DNA from: Klebsormidium nitens
Lineage: Eukaryota; Streptophyta; Klebsormidiophyceae; Klebsormidiales; Klebsormidiaceae
Length of the DNA stretch: 64,000 bases
NCBI GenBank assembly: GCA_000708835.1
Contig: DF237160.1
Location: 30,406-94,405, forward strand
Direction: 5' to 3'
Part shown: positions 1 to 12,447 of the stretch, one piece after another
Layout of the letters: every line of letters begins with the position of its first letter
Numbering within the stretch: the first letter of the stretch is position 1
Notes under the pieces: model-generated
Database searches by the model: none
The model's input: only the letters and a program-made list of their open reading frames with translations
Told to the model about the DNA's origin: nothing
Made by a program: the position numbers and the translations under genes

Positions 1-1877
1 TTGAGTGGTGAGGGCGAGATTTTGGTTTGAGGAGGAGGGTTTGCTTTGGGCGGGGGAGGTGCGCTACCGGTGGGGGGATTCACTGGTGGGGTCGAAGCTT
101 TGGCTTGAGGAGGCGGGTTAGCGCTTGGGGGTGGAGGTTGAGTCAAAGCGGTTATCGGAGGGGGAAGGGCCTGGCTAGGAGGAGGGTTGAGCGGCGGGGT
201 CGGGCTTTTGGTTTGGGGAGGCGGGAAAGATTGAGGCATAGAACCCTTGGGCGGTGGATTCTTAGGTGGCGAGCTACCTTGAGTTGGGGGGGGTTGAGAG
301 AGCGCAACTTTCGGAGGAGGGGGACCGCTTAGAGGGGGAGAATTGCCAGGTGGCGGAGGGCTCTGAGACGCGGTTGGGGGAGGAGAAGAAGGCACGGGGC
401 TCTGAGGGGGGGGCACTTTGGGTGTGGGAGACTGGAGAAGGGGTGGCGGGTTGGCTTGGAGGGGAGGAGGATTGCGTACTGGCGGAGGGTTCTTAGACGC
501 GGTTGGGGGAGGGGAAGAAGGCACGGGGCTCTGAGGGGGGGGCACTTTGGGTGAGGGAGACGGGAGAAGGGGTGGCGGGTTGGCTTTAAGTGGTGGAGGT
601 TGAGAGAGCGTGAGGGTGGGAGGAGGAGAGGCCGGAACAGATTGAGGGGGGGGGGTGGAGCTTGTTGCTTTAGGCGGTGGGTTCGCCTTAGGGGGCGGAG
701 ATGAGGCAAGACCGAGGTTTGAAGGAGGGGGGCTGTTAGAGGGGAGAGTAATTGAGGGAGGGCTGTTGGTTTGAGAAGGGGGGGTGGGCTGATTGGTAGG
801 TGGGGATAGGGGCACAGCCTTGGGCGGTGGGTTACTTTGCAGAGGGGGAGACCCGCTGGCGCTAGTGGGAAGGGGAGTGCTTGGTACAGGAGGAGGAGGA
901 GAGGGATTGGACGGCAAAGGAGTTGAAGATAGGGGAGGGTTAGGCTGGGAGGTTTGGAGGGTTTGGATTACAGGAGGCGGGGAATTGGCCTGCAAAGGAG
1001 GAGATTGGGTTTGCTCGTTTTTGGGGGGCGGGGACCCGATTGAGGCTGTGCTCGAGGGGGGTGTCGGCTGAGGTGTTGTAGGCAGGGTTGTTGTCGGCTG
1101 GGGTGTTGTGGGCCGAGGTGTTGTCGGCTGGGGTGTTGTGGGCCGAGGTGTTGTCGGCTGGGGTGTTGTGGGCCGAGGTGTTGTCGGCTGGGGTGTTGTA
1201 GGCAGGGGTGTTGTCGGCACGTTTGTAGGGGGGGGCTGCAGAGGGGAGGGAAGGCTGGTCCCCTGGGGAGGGGGATTCATGGGGAGGCTGGTTGACGCAG
1301 GATCCTGCAGTGGTGGTGGGCTTCCTGCAAAGAGCGTTCAGAGAATGCTTTGATGTGCTATCACCCCAGTGTACATTGCTGGGGGACACAACAAACCCTC
1401 CCGACGAGAAAGGCTTGTTGTTGAAACAGACAACCTTTAGCAATCCAGTATCTGACACAATGAGACTGCACGACTTACGCAGCCCAACCAGAAAAGACAC
1501 TGCTCATTTGATTGACTTTGGATGTTTGACCCTGATCCAGATTGTTAACATTCAAACAGGTGTCAAAGTTCAGACAGCTTATCAGTCTTCTGCAAGCAGA
1601 CTCTCTAGACCGCATTTTTCAGTCAACCCTATCTATGACCTGAAAAGTTACCAGGTACCAGGAACAGACCTCTCTAAGATGTTTGTTCAGGAGCTTAGCC
1701 TGGGCTACGATTGGATTGGCAATCTTGAAGTGGAATACTACAAACAGCGCTAGGTTTAGCCAAGACAGATTGAACATACTCACCTGCTGACGGGCCTTGA
1801 GCCGCAGCCAGGTTGAGCGGGGCAGCTAGGAAATATGCTCCCAGCACCAACCAGAGCCGCACGGTGAGGGGAGCCAT
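1..1877 (-). CDS. secreted proline-rich (extensin/pherophorin-like) protein, 5' part
   Basis: Two exons are visible: exon 1 at 1784-1877 and exon 2 from 1324 leftwards off the window. The start is ATG at 1877, followed by a signal peptide with hydrophobic core LWLVLGAYFLAA and a likely cleavage after AAAQ. Exon 1 ends in phase 1 at a gtgagt donor. Exon 2 starts after a tttgcag acceptor and stays open for about 440 codons. Its sequence is almost entirely PPP blocks with Lys, Gln, Ser, Asn and Thr: a PTTPQPTTPR repeat section first, then many KANPPP and SPPPP units. Such proteins are usually hydroxylated and O-glycosylated in the cell wall or extracellular matrix. The C-terminus, and any pherophorin or lipid-transfer domain, lies outside the window, so the exact class is open. 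The frame was checked through several C/G homopolymers without a break. Confidence 0.75.
367..583 (-). repeat. 129-bp in-frame duplication in the proline-rich gene
   Basis: Two near-identical blocks begin at about 367 and 496, 129 bp (43 codons) apart. Both encode PPLLxSPxPKVPPPQSPVPS followed by SPPPTAS. The period is a multiple of three, so the frame is kept. This is coding-repeat expansion. Confidence 0.75.
1061..1210 (-). repeat. 30-bp tandem repeat, 5 copies, coding
   Basis: Five 30-bp units start at 1061, 1091, 1121, 1151 and 1181; the middle three are identical and the outer two slightly diverged. On the minus strand each encodes the decapeptide PTTPQPTTPR or a close variant, inside the proline-rich protein. 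Confidence 0.9.
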
Positions 1878-4800
1878 TGTGGGTGGGCCTGCGCAGAGGA
1901 GCAACTGGTTCAAGATAGTTCCTTTCTGTGAAGAACACAATCGCAGGAGTTTGCAATGTGGGCCAGCAACGTGAAGCAGACCCTGTATGCACAGCCCTAT
2001 GTCTACTAGTGGTTGAAGGTTTATGCTGAGCCAACCCTATAGAAGGTGATGTGGCCTCAATCTTGGATGGACTTGAGAAAGACAAGAAGGTAAAGGGTGT
2101 GCAAGCCTTGAGACACAACCACTTAGGTGTAAAGGCAATTCCGGAATCGATCAATGGACAAGCTTTATTTGCAACCTATGAGCCTAAGACTTCAAGTTCA
2201 AATGGCAGAGGTTTGCGTAGGCTTCTACATGTGCAGTCATTCTGCTGGCCACAAGAAAAGCCGATCAAGCCGGAGCTTCCACATGTATCATCTTTTTTAG
2301 AAACTGCCCACAGTATTTGCTTCTGAGACGCAATCCACACACCAAACCTTTATAGACCCTGGACTACTTACAACCAATGACACTGTCTTTCTGTGTCCTC
2401 AACAAAATCAAAAGCTCTGAACCTTAGCTACAGTGGCGGTGTTTACGCTGTCCTGAATAACAGAACTACATGCAGAGGTGTCATCAGCCAGATGCTACTC
2501 ACCAGATCAAGCTGGCGTGAACCAATGCACCCCAGAATCTTACTCTGGTGACTAAGGGATCCCTTTGATGTTACTGGCCCCAATGATCAACGCAGTCAGG
2601 ATCTTAATACCTGCACACACAGCGCGAATCTGATATCTGAGTAAACCCCTCACGAAATCTATAGAGACAATGCCTGCTCACAGATTGGGGCAGTATTGAC
2701 ACCAGCCTTTGAGCTTCCAAGAAAAGTCATAACAAACCAAAAGCATTCAGGCCACTGAACGACGTTGCACCTGCACTATTTGACTCAACTTTGGCGACAG
2801 GAACAATCCATCTATCGATTGGCACAGTCAGAATGGGTGCACTGAGCGTACATGAGAAAGAACCAAAATGAACGAAAGCAATGAAGCGACATAAGTTTCT
2901 GGTATTGGCGGCTGGCATTCTGGGGATCCAGTCTGTTAGACATATTCCGTCAGGCCTTGGCCAGCATTTGTTTTCTGTCTTTCGTTTGTCAATTGATAAG
3001 GGTTTTGATAAGGACTGCAAGATTGAGCTCATTCCAAGGATGGGGGACATAACAAAAGATGCAAATCCAGGAATGACCCAGCCATGGTTTTCAAACCGGC
3101 ATTGCGAGCAGAAAACCAACAATGCTGTGGAAACAATGCTAAAGACGATACCACACCTGACCACTGGTCTGCCAAGGCTCAAAGAAAGTCCCAATGCATA
3201 CCTCCCAGGTAAATAATAGGAGCTGTCTTCAAAGATAGGGTGGACTTACTTTTCAGATGACCAGTCCTCGCCTCAAGCTCAGCGAAGTGGCGGCCCGCTT
3301 GCTTCTTCAGGCGCCTTCAATTGGAACTGAACTCCACGTAAACCCCGTTCTAACAACCTGCTCAATTGCTACCACTTGACTCAGTAGAATGTCAAGCCAC
3401 CTGCTTCCCTGAGGCACACTCGTCACCTGTTCTTCAGTATCCCCAGTGGATGGTCCCCAGCGCACACGCTTGGTTGGAGAGAAGCCTTCCACCTGGTGAT
3501 CAAGATGTGACCACAAAGCATGAGAGGTGGTTTGTGTTTCTCATTCTGCCTAGACGAATACGTGCATCCTCGCTGGTTAAGTTCTTTTCTCATGGATCTG
3601 ACTCGGAGGGAGTCTGTGCTGACTGTGCCATCACGTCGTGGGCCGGACTGATCAGATCGGCGCAATGCTGATCAGCGCATAAGCTCAAGGCCCCTAGTGT
3701 CACGCGACGCCCCGGCCTGCCACTCACGAACCCGGCAGCAGAACCACAGAAAGGACTGCAACATATGTTTAGCGAGTGTAAGTACCGGTACTACAAACAA
3801 CTGCATCGTGCAGCACACCCGCATTCCTCAGAGATTCTGATCCACGAAGGAACAAACCTCGCGGGATTCCGGAGCAAATCGGTGTACGGTCGCTTCGCGT
3901 CGCCTTTTAGATTGGTGTTCGACAACTTGAATAGCCGTCACACCGACCAGGCACATGTCAGCCGATGGTGACACGTTGCCACCCGGCCGAGGGGCGTCGG
4001 CCGAAAATCCGACAGGATCGTGGAACAGGTGTGCACTGTGGAATAAAGGTATACCTACAATTCATGCAAGGTGTTTTGGCTAACACTAGCAGCCGACCGG
4101 GTTTAGCCAACTGACCGGAGAACAGTCACCGTCGGCCTGGGGAGCCGACAAACTGACTCCGTGTCGAATATCTACCCTTGAATATGTACCTGGTAGTAGG
4201 TACTACCACTGGTACACTTGTATCATCCGTCCTTCCCTGACGGACAAGCTAGAGGAAAGGCAACCCTTCCAAGGTCCAACTTGTGACAGGTTGAGAGCTT
4301 ATTGCGCCGTTAGGCGCCAATTGGCAATTGCGAAGCCCTCCGCGCCGCGCGGCAACCCCTGTCAGAACCGGATCCCGGAATCTGCACGCATGATGCAGAC
4401 ACTGACGTAATATGTACGTTCACATGTGTGAAATGTGGTCAAGACTCAAATTCCCTCGAGGCGCAATGGCGCGGTAACCAACGCGGCCGGTCAAGTTCAA
4501 GTCCCGGGGCGTACAGAAGTGGATGCACAGTGCACAGTGCACACAGTGAATACCTAGAACCACTAATAATACCTAATCTGATACGGTACCAGAAGTACCT
4601 ACGGTACTAGTGCTCACTGGTGACTCCTGAGTACCGATGTAAAGCACGTCCGGCGACGGCCGTGAACGTCTGACATGCCGTCACAGCTGCCAGGAATCCT
4701 TGCTGAAAGAAGCGGAGGAGTCTGCAACTTTTTTACTGCCGGGCTTTGCGGCCGTCAAATTTCGCGACGTCCGCTGCCGTACGTCCGAGGAAGTCGGCGC

Positions 4801-7580
4801 CGCAGCCGTACAACCTCTGACGCTTCATGCGGCGCCGGGTGCATTCCCAACTTCCAAGGAATCAAAGTAGGAATCTAAGTAGCTTGTGCTACTTTATAAA
4901 GTCATATAGGTATACAATTATTTGAGGTCGAACGGTGAAGCGTTTCTGGTAGTCCGAGATGCCATATGGCAGGCGCTGGAGGGTCGCCCGACGCCGACAG
5001 TATCATGTTACATGTACGGTACGTGAGCTCGGTACGGTTACCGGTATCATATTCATCCCGATTCCGAAGATCGGGGATACCGTGGCCCTGGGCTTAGGTC
5101 AACTACGGTACCATACGTTAGTGCAGCTATACAATAGCGTATAAGCTGTAGAAATCGCAGACGGCGTTCCCAGTTTCGAGCCCGCACTCGACTCTTATAC
5201 CGTCGCCAACTAGACCGGGCCTGATTTATGGGCCTCAGCCAAAACCTGGCTGAGGCTTTCTACTGGGTCACGGATACGAGGTTACTAAGTTGACGTCAAG
5301 TCTCAAAGAGGCGACTGGTTGGCGTCAGCGATTACCGATTGGTCGTCAACCAAGGTAGATCTGGTTGACAAAATCCTGAACCAGAGCCCGGCAGACCGTT
5401 AACGTGACCAGGTCGACGCGCAACTGGAGACGCTAAGGCCTGATTGTCACCGCGTGAACAATTCATTTCAAGCTTGAGCAGAAGAAAAAAAATGTATACA
5501 TTCAAGGGCAAAAACAGGGCGTATCTTCGGGGATAGACACGCTGACAAGCTCGCGTGTTTTTCAAGCAGAAGCAGTCAGCCTCAAGAAAGTCTCAAGTAA
5601 TGAAATGCTCTGAAGAGGACTCAGATCAGGTATGTCTAAGACTTGAGCAACACAACCAGCTTTCACGAGTCAAATTGGGGTTAAACATAAAGAACGGATG
5701 AAAAGTCCCCGGAATCCTAGTCAACCAGCGTGCGAATAATGATATGCTGGAGCTGACAGACAGGACATCTTGCTAAGCAATGTCACCGATATTCTTTAGG
5801 CAGATACAAGCGCGAACCCCGGCGTTTCCTCCGGCCAAACAGGTGACTTCAGCCGAGGCTTGAGGGAAATAAGACTGGTGCGACTTATTCTGGGACAAGG
5901 TTTTGAAATTCACAATTTTGATCTCAGGCGGGCAAACCCGGATTTCGATTCCGGACCATCTGATCCAGTCTGCGGCCGTTTGACCGCGTGTGTGACATGC
6001 GTTGCGTCTCCTGCTGCTACGTCGAACGCGACGTCAAAAACCGTGACGCGAACAAGCAGCCGCAAAGTGAGTGACAAGAGGTCGAGAATAGGTTCCGGGT
6101 TTGCCCGTCCGGGAGACCAAAGCGTCCGAAATGGACCACTCTTTGCCCTTAGTCCAAAGCTTCACTTACACATTCGTCGCCCAAAAGAAGTCAATTTCTG
6201 TGCGGTATATGTGGTATTGCAGGTTCGGTCACCCCAGGCGCCTGACCAGTAATTTCTTTTGAGCCCTTCGCACACCGGCGCCGGATGCGCAAAATCTGGG
6301 CCGTTCGCTGGGGCCATCCGGCTCATCGAAGGGTTCAAATTCCGTGCATCGGGCAGAGTTTGGTTATCGGCTCATATTGAAGGTGGGTCAGGCGGCCAGG
6401 TTCAATCCAATTCGCAGCGCAGCAAACAGTCCTCACCTTACTAGGAAACGATTCGTCCGCTCCGCTCTCGTCCAGAGACGCACGTCCTGAGGTGGACCTC
6501 ACGTTGACCGCTAACGTACAGCCGCACTCCCCACAAGTGCTGCAGACGAGACCACGGAATCTCAGATAGTCGACACTGTCGAATACCAGGAGTTCAATCA
6601 AGATCAGTCCGGTCGAAATAATCCTGCTTTTTAACTCAAGTTGCGGGTACGGCACCGAGCCATACCTATCCTTTGCATGAGAACATTCTAAGTCAAGAAG
6701 CATTGAAGCGGGTTGAAACAGAATTGACTAGGAAGCCTAAGCGAGCAATCAAAAATGGATAAGGACTCTTCAAACAAGAAAATCTTTAATATGCGAAGTC
6801 ATATGTTGGGCAGAACCGATGTGAAGGGAACACAGTGTCACTCGCAAACGATTCTAAGCGTTGAAGCAGAAAATCACGAAAGAAGGAGGTGCCGGACCAG
6901 GAGAATTTTTGGGCGATACGAGCAGGGATTCAAGAGGGCGTCTAACCACGTGGTACCGCGGCGGCCCCTTTGCATGATACTATGCTCTTTTGTCGCCGAA
7001 AATTCGATCACGTGGTACCCAAATTTAGCAACCAAACTGCGGGCAGACGAGCCATTTGGTCGCCGAGGCGTGACGGGTCCCAGGACGCCCCCTTTTAGCG
7101 ACCAGGTGACAAGAGCTCAATAAAACCTCCACAAAAATCGAAGGGGCATTCACAGAAGAAAGCAGAAGAGCGGATAGGCAGCGCCTGAAAGAATCATGGA
7201 AAGTCCCAGCTCGCGATTGGGGCCACGGACGTACGGCTGAGATCAAAGGTTCCGCAAGTACCTGATCGCGAGGGACGCACGGCCTTCGAATCAGTTTCAC
7301 AGCGGGAGCCAGTTCTCCTGCGTAGGGCTGCGAACAAGGGGAAGGTACACGTCAGCGGCTCGTCATGACGTCGTCGAATCCACGGCAAACGTAGGCAGGC
7401 AAGCGTTAAGGAGTTGGTTGTCTCGTACAGCTGCGGTCCCTAAAACGGCGATGGCAGTAAAGGAAAAGTAAGGCCAACGTTGCACTGACACTTGCATGCT
7501 TAAGGTCAGTCTGCAGTTAGGGGCGAGTTTCGGAGAACATATGCACTGGGGCCACTCTCCTTGTCTGAGCCGTCTTCCCA

Positions 7581-7768
7581 CAATTTCTCAAGAAAGATAA
7601 TAGTAAGCCAAGATAATAGTAAGCTCCGACTAACACTAAAAACCCTAACCTGAAATGAAACACCCGCTCCGCATCCGTACCCACCCTAACCACCATACTA
7701 ACCCTACCCGTCACAGTGCGGTTACCTTACTATTATCTGGGCTTACTATTATTTTTCTTGAGTTTCAT
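7581..7768. mobile_element. MITE-like inverted-repeat element, possibly MULE type
   Basis: A terminal inverted repeat of about 37 bp (7587-7623 against 7726-7762, about two mismatches) encloses about 100 bp with no coding capacity. Each arm carries the motif ATAATAGTAAGC twice or nearly so. The 10-mer CGTCTTCCCA occurs as a direct repeat at 7571-7580 and 7769-7778. That would fit a 9-11 bp target-site duplication of a Mutator-like element, but six bases separate it from the conserved arm on each side. A TTT flank duplication is the alternative. The non-autonomous element class is inferred. Confidence 0.6.
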
Positions 7769-9395
7769 CGTCTTCCCAGCGAGGCGCATATGGCCGGTGA
7801 ATGTTCATGTCAGCGATTTCAATGAAGAGGCTTCGGGTAAGCGCTTTCACGAAAACGAGGACGCTTCCGTGAAAAGTTGCCTAGAGCTGATCGCGTCACT
7901 GCATCCCAGCCACTTCAAAAGCCACAGTTCTGCGGCAATACGCGACGCATGGACAGCAGTATTCATAAACAATAACGGCGAGGGCCGCACGAGTAGACCG
8001 AGATTCAAGGGTTCGAGCTGGCAGAGTTCAGCGCTCCTAAGGCTGCAATGGCTCCTTGGCAGCGGGCTCACGAGTACAGCCGTTTGAACTTTTGGAGTCT
8101 GACCCCAACCCCAAGATTCAGAGGGGATCAGAGCGTTTTGCGAGACAATAAACGGATGCACGGCGTATCGCAGAAATCGGCGACAACCGAATGAGCACCT
8201 TCGCTCCCAGAATCTACGCGCCACGTTTAAATCCAACGCAGAAATGCGACCGTGAATCGAACGCTCTTTTGAACATCTGTGCAAGCCCAGAACGAAAGTT
8301 GAGCGGCTGCAAATCACTCAAAAGGCGGCATCGGAGCGTTCAACCCCACCTGAAGCAGTGTAAGCGCCTTGGCCCTGGATTTGCGCGTCACCTCAGAGCC
8401 TACCAGCGGCGAATCTGACTGCTTCCCGGAAGATTAGAGCAGCTTCTCCGCACAATTGCCAGCCGTCCGCAGTCGCAGGGTCCACAAACGGTGCACAGTG
8501 TGTGAAGGGACCCCTCCGCTAGAGCCTTGCCTGCGAGAGCGGCGGGAGAGTGGCATTAGCGGGTGGATGTGCCATTCTGCACACTCATAAGGGCTCCGTC
8601 AGCTCATCAAGAAGATCCAAAAGATCAATATTCAGCTGAGACACGATTTGAAAGAAGACATTATAGGCCTACGCCATCGAATGCAAAAGAAAAACTGCAT
8701 TCTACAACAGAGTCTTTTCAAAGTGGCCCCCAAGGTCCGAGCGAGAGCGTTTCAGTTGTGAATCTGCATGTTGGAAGAGTTAGCTTTAATGTGTCCACCA
8801 GGAACCTCGGGACCCTTCAGAGACTTCCGGATTCTAGGTAGCCTTTTCGAGACTTTCTTGTAGGTCGCAACGTTCGCTCCTGCTAGACAATCACTGACCG
8901 TCAGAATCCGAAGCCACTGAAGTTTGCGGTATTCACCTGAGCGCCCGCAGAGTCCTCGGCAGGTGGCCACCTCCGCACCCCGCACGCCAGAAAAAGGCTT
9001 AGGAGCGTTCGGACGTCACGTGCGGGGTCCCTGAGGATCCTGGGCAGCTTGGTGAAGGCCTTTTCTGCTGACGTCACTCCGCTCGCGCGATGACGTCAGC
9101 ATGCAGTTCAGACGCCGGCTGCTCCTCCGACTTCGTGTCCGTTGCTGTACGGAAGCCGAACTGAAATGATAAGCCTAAAGCACCGGCCAGGTAAGACCGA
9201 GAGCCGAGAGGTAGAATTCAGAAAAGGCTATGGACCGTTCCAAGCGACATACGATAGCAATGTCAGAGGCAGGGACCAACAGCTGTGCAAGCAACGGTTT
9301 GTATTGAAGAATTTGGAGCTTACCTCGCACGGTCATCCTATGCCGGCGTCGCTCAGCTACTCTAAGTTTTTCGCACCGACCACATGTTCTTACTG

Positions 9396-9425
9396 GGTTA
9401 GGGGCAGACTTTACGGAAAAAGCAC
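9396..9425 (+). repeat. direct repeat, left copy, flanking the WDR11 fragment
   Basis: The core ACTGGGTTAGGGGCA plus 13 more bases recurs at 12448-12475, about 25 of 28 identical and in the same orientation. The two copies bracket the WDR11 pseudogene. Confidence 0.5.
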
Positions 9426-9504
9426 TGTTCTGCAAAAAAAGTACCCACCTCAGAATCCCCAGGCTGCGCGCCGCCGCCCCCCCTTCCAGTCACTCCGGCC
9501 GCAA

Positions 9505-12007
9505 CCCCTGCTGTAATAACATTCTCAAAGCGAGCGCCTGCGCTTGCGGGAGCACCAGGGGGCTCGTCAAGCGGAACCGCCCGGAATGGGGGGAGGGGTT
9601 TCAGGGGTCGCGGCCGGATGAGTTTCCGGTTCCGGGGGTGGGCCCGCAGGACGTCGGAATAGACGTCGAGGTGCCGGTAGCTGCCGTCGGCGGCGACCAC
9701 TGCCAGAGGGAGACGCTCGTGGGGGTCGCCCGAATGGGGTAGCCACTCCATCTCGAGGACCTGCAAGGAGACATTCTTCTCAAAGACCTGAGGGTTCCGG
9801 AGCATTGTCTTCTAAGAGTTTGAAAGAGGAGCGTATGCAGGGCAATCGGCAAGGAGAAGACGATTTGCTGAGTACCTCTGGTCTACACGGTTTCGCTTCT
9901 TTCATTCTAGGACAAGATTCTGCTCCACTTTTCTCGGTTCCGGATGCATCGGCGATCCGGAATGCTCAAAACCGTGGTGACCACGCACCTGCATGGCCGA
10001 AATCTGATGGTTTCCGTGCCCTAGGCAACCTCAAATCGATCTTTGGGGTTTCAGGGTTTGCTCGTGTCCACAGTTGGAACCGATCTATCTGCTTAGAGGC
10101 TTTGCAGTAGAGAATTTCCGCAAGAATATGCTGAGCACACGCCCGTAGCCCATTTCCAAGCGTCAAAAGCTCAACGCCCGAATTACAACGATTATGCAGA
10201 ACGCAACAAAATCACGAACGCATCGAAGCTTTCCGGCTCGTAAAGCGGGCTCTTACCGGCAATGTGGCATGGGCCTTGTTAATGAACGCTTCGTTGAACG
10301 GCTCTGTCGAGTTCAAGTCGAAATCCCAATGGAGTTGTCCGTGAACAGGGCCGCGACTTTGCCCTTGTCGTCGCTCGACGCGCCGCTGGCGACGGAGGCA
10401 TATTTGAGCCGCCGGATTGCCCCCCCGGTGTAGAGGAAAGGAGCCGCTTAGGCGTGATTTTGCCATCCCACCGCCTGGTAGCAAAGCAATGGTTAGAAGT
10501 GCATTTTAAAAGTGCACTGCTTGATAACAAGCATGGTGCCGAGTATAGCGACTTGGTCTATCTTCGTCGGCTCTTGACCTGCTGGGCATCCAAAAAAAAA
10601 GAACGCTTCCTGCCTATGGAGCCAGCGCACTAACTGGCCATGAGCCGTCACAGCAGATGATTCAGACGCAGGCTGCAGTATGCCATCTGAGCTTAGCCAG
10701 TTGAGCACGAGCCTGGTTCACGGAGCAAATCCCTGACAGAGGAATGCGATGCACTGGCTTAGACACAGACTGCGGTTTGGTTTTGGATGCCTTGAAAGGC
10801 GCACAGCAAACCCCTAATTAAAAGGCCCAAACCCACCTGACGTTTCCTCCCCGGTCGCCCATCAACACGTACGGCAGCCGGTATGCCATCGCACTCACGA
10901 GCACGTCACCCATCGCAAAGCTCAACGCCGGCCATTTGGGCCAAAAGTCCTTCACGCGCCGCCCCCTAAGTGCGATCACCCCCAGTGACCCGTGGACTGA
11001 CGCAAACGCAAACCTCTCCCCCGGCTCCTCTTTCGGGGGTTTCGGAGTTACCCCCCCCCTGCGTCAGCCCCAGGGCAGACAAGCTTGCGGCAGAGGCGGC
11101 GGCAGCCGCGTTGCTGCTCCCCGGGGGAGGGGTTCTGGCAGGAGAGGGACGAGTGGGAACTAGAGCCGAGGAGGTTTCCGCCCGGGTTCGACCACTCCAT
11201 TTCCGCGAACGGGAGCGCGAGCGAGCGCAGCATCTGGGGGACACGTGTCATTGCCCAGACCTTCGCGGGGGCGTCCGGAGGAGAATAAGGAGGTACCGAC
11301 CGCTCGACGAGCTTCGCAGCCGCGCATCAAGCCCCGTTCCGCGTTCGTTTGAACCCAGGACGGCTTGGTTAGCCCCGACCGGACGCAGGTCACCGCTAAC
11401 TCGTTCATAAACCCGGGGGTTTTGCATTTGACCTCGGCCGAACTAAAGGACACCAAGCGCGAGTTGCCAAGCCAGCGCACCCTGCGCACCGCGCTGGAGT
11501 GCACAGGGAAGGACGAAACTACGGAGCGTCAACGATCTCGATGCTGCCTGCTGACGTGGCAAGAGCGGTTAGCGGCACCAAAGGGGGGGGCGTCCAAGGG
11601 AGGCCGTCGAAGGGAGTGGACTGTGGGGTTAGTGCAGAAGGGTTTGGAACCAAAAGCGTGATGTTTAACGCAGGAGCATGTGCAGAAACCCCGCTAGTAC
11701 TGCACGGAAAGTGGGACCTTCTGCCTGGTCAGGGGCCGGGTTAACGGGCGGGTTATGAGACTCTGCGCTTATCTCCCACTTCCAGACGCGGCCGTCGTCC
11801 GTTAAAGACAGGAAGGATGTTCTGACGGTTCCCGGGGGGTTTGCGGGGGGTTCGGCGGGGTTACTGGAACGGAACCAAGGGTTAAGCTGGGGCATCGTGG
11901 AGAGTTGGGCGTGCGCGGCTGCTAGGACTTGGACGCTGACGTCCGTTTGGGTGGCTCGTGACGGAAGCAGGCTTACCACGTGCTTCATGGGGAAGGTCTG
12001 CTCCTTT
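9505..12007 (-). pseudogene. WDR11: WDR11-like gene fragment, multiply frameshifted
   Basis: Minus-strand pieces read in order as the middle of a plant-type WDR11 (WD40 protein of a trafficking complex). They are SLTDDGRVWKWEIS (about 11.8 kb), VPLTALATSAGSIEIVDA (11.55 kb), [18 protein letters not shown] (11.47 kb), SSSSGRYLLILL (11.3 kb) and KVWAMTRVPQMLRSLALPF (11.2 kb). Then come GDVLVSAMAYRLPYVLMGD (exon ending 10837 at a gtgggt donor), GKVAALFTDNSIGIFDLN (exon 10257-10474) and LQVLEMEWLP to QALALRMLLQQGLRP (about 9505-9790). At least seven frame changes separate adjoining homologous blocks, near 9590, 10430, 11055, 11120, 11262, 11315 and 11520, several at C or G runs. Neither the N-terminal third nor the C-terminal helical half was found. 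Retained introns mean it is not a processed copy. The neighbouring genes have no frameshift over about 10 kb of exon, so base-call error is the less likely explanation. Confidence 0.8.
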
Positions 12008-12447
12008 CTGCGGAAACGAGAAGTCGCGGTGGATTTTAGCAAGCGACTGCTCCTTCCATGAAAACCCACTGCTCGGATTGCGAGAGGAGAGAGGAGCTCA
12101 TCACTCGGTTTACCCACAAGGTGGTGAGTACATTGCGTGTCCAACCCTTGCACTCTAGAACCAGGTTGCGGAAGCAAGGAGTTCAACAACCGTGACTTTG
12201 GTCGGGCCGATACTTTGAACTTTCAAAGTTTAGCAAACCCACTCAACTGGAAAAGACACTGGGGCTCCGCCAAGGGTAATGAACGTACTTGTGGAAACCT
12301 TGTAGTCCAAGGGTTCCAGAAACTGAGCCGTCGAGAGATAGATCCCTCGATTCGCCCTCGATCACAGTCAACAGGTCGAGCAGCTCGCCTAGCCTCGAGG
12401 GACGGGAGTGGATGCGAAAACTTGGCCAACTGCCAAAACGGGTTTGA

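Larger units (their letters stand above)
1878..9504. other. 7.6 kb without a supportable gene
   Basis: No open frame here shows a recognisable family, a run of plausible exons or a consistent splice series. A minus-strand stretch at about 3255-3320 (RLKKQAGRHFAELEARTG before a gtaagt) looks exon-like but has no partner. From 4000 to 5250 the DNA is rich in short palindromes such as ggtacc. Two copies of the 11-mer CACGTGGTACC (G-box core) lie at 6947 and 7009. A small inverted-repeat element sits near 7.6-7.8 kb. Confidence 0.5.

Noticed and set aside
1292-1753. 153-codon plus-strand frame
   Set aside because: It lies opposite the intron and exon edge of the proline-rich gene, with no recognisable domain.
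2881-3216. 111-codon plus-strand frame with a hydrophobic start
   Set aside because: No homology, no downstream exon and an overlapping minus-strand frame of equal quality.
3255-3330. Exon-like minus-strand segment RLKKQAGRHFAELEARTG with a gtaagt donor
   Set aside because: A stop lies just upstream in frame, no acceptor fits, and no partner exon was found.
4440-4510. tRNA-like A-box/B-box pair (GTTCAAGTCCC)
   Set aside because: No cloverleaf with paired acceptor and T stems could be drawn; at most a decayed SINE.
10966-11410. Long overlapping frames on both strands around 11 kb
   Set aside because: They are shadows of the GC-rich WDR11 fragment; the homologous blocks lie in other frames.
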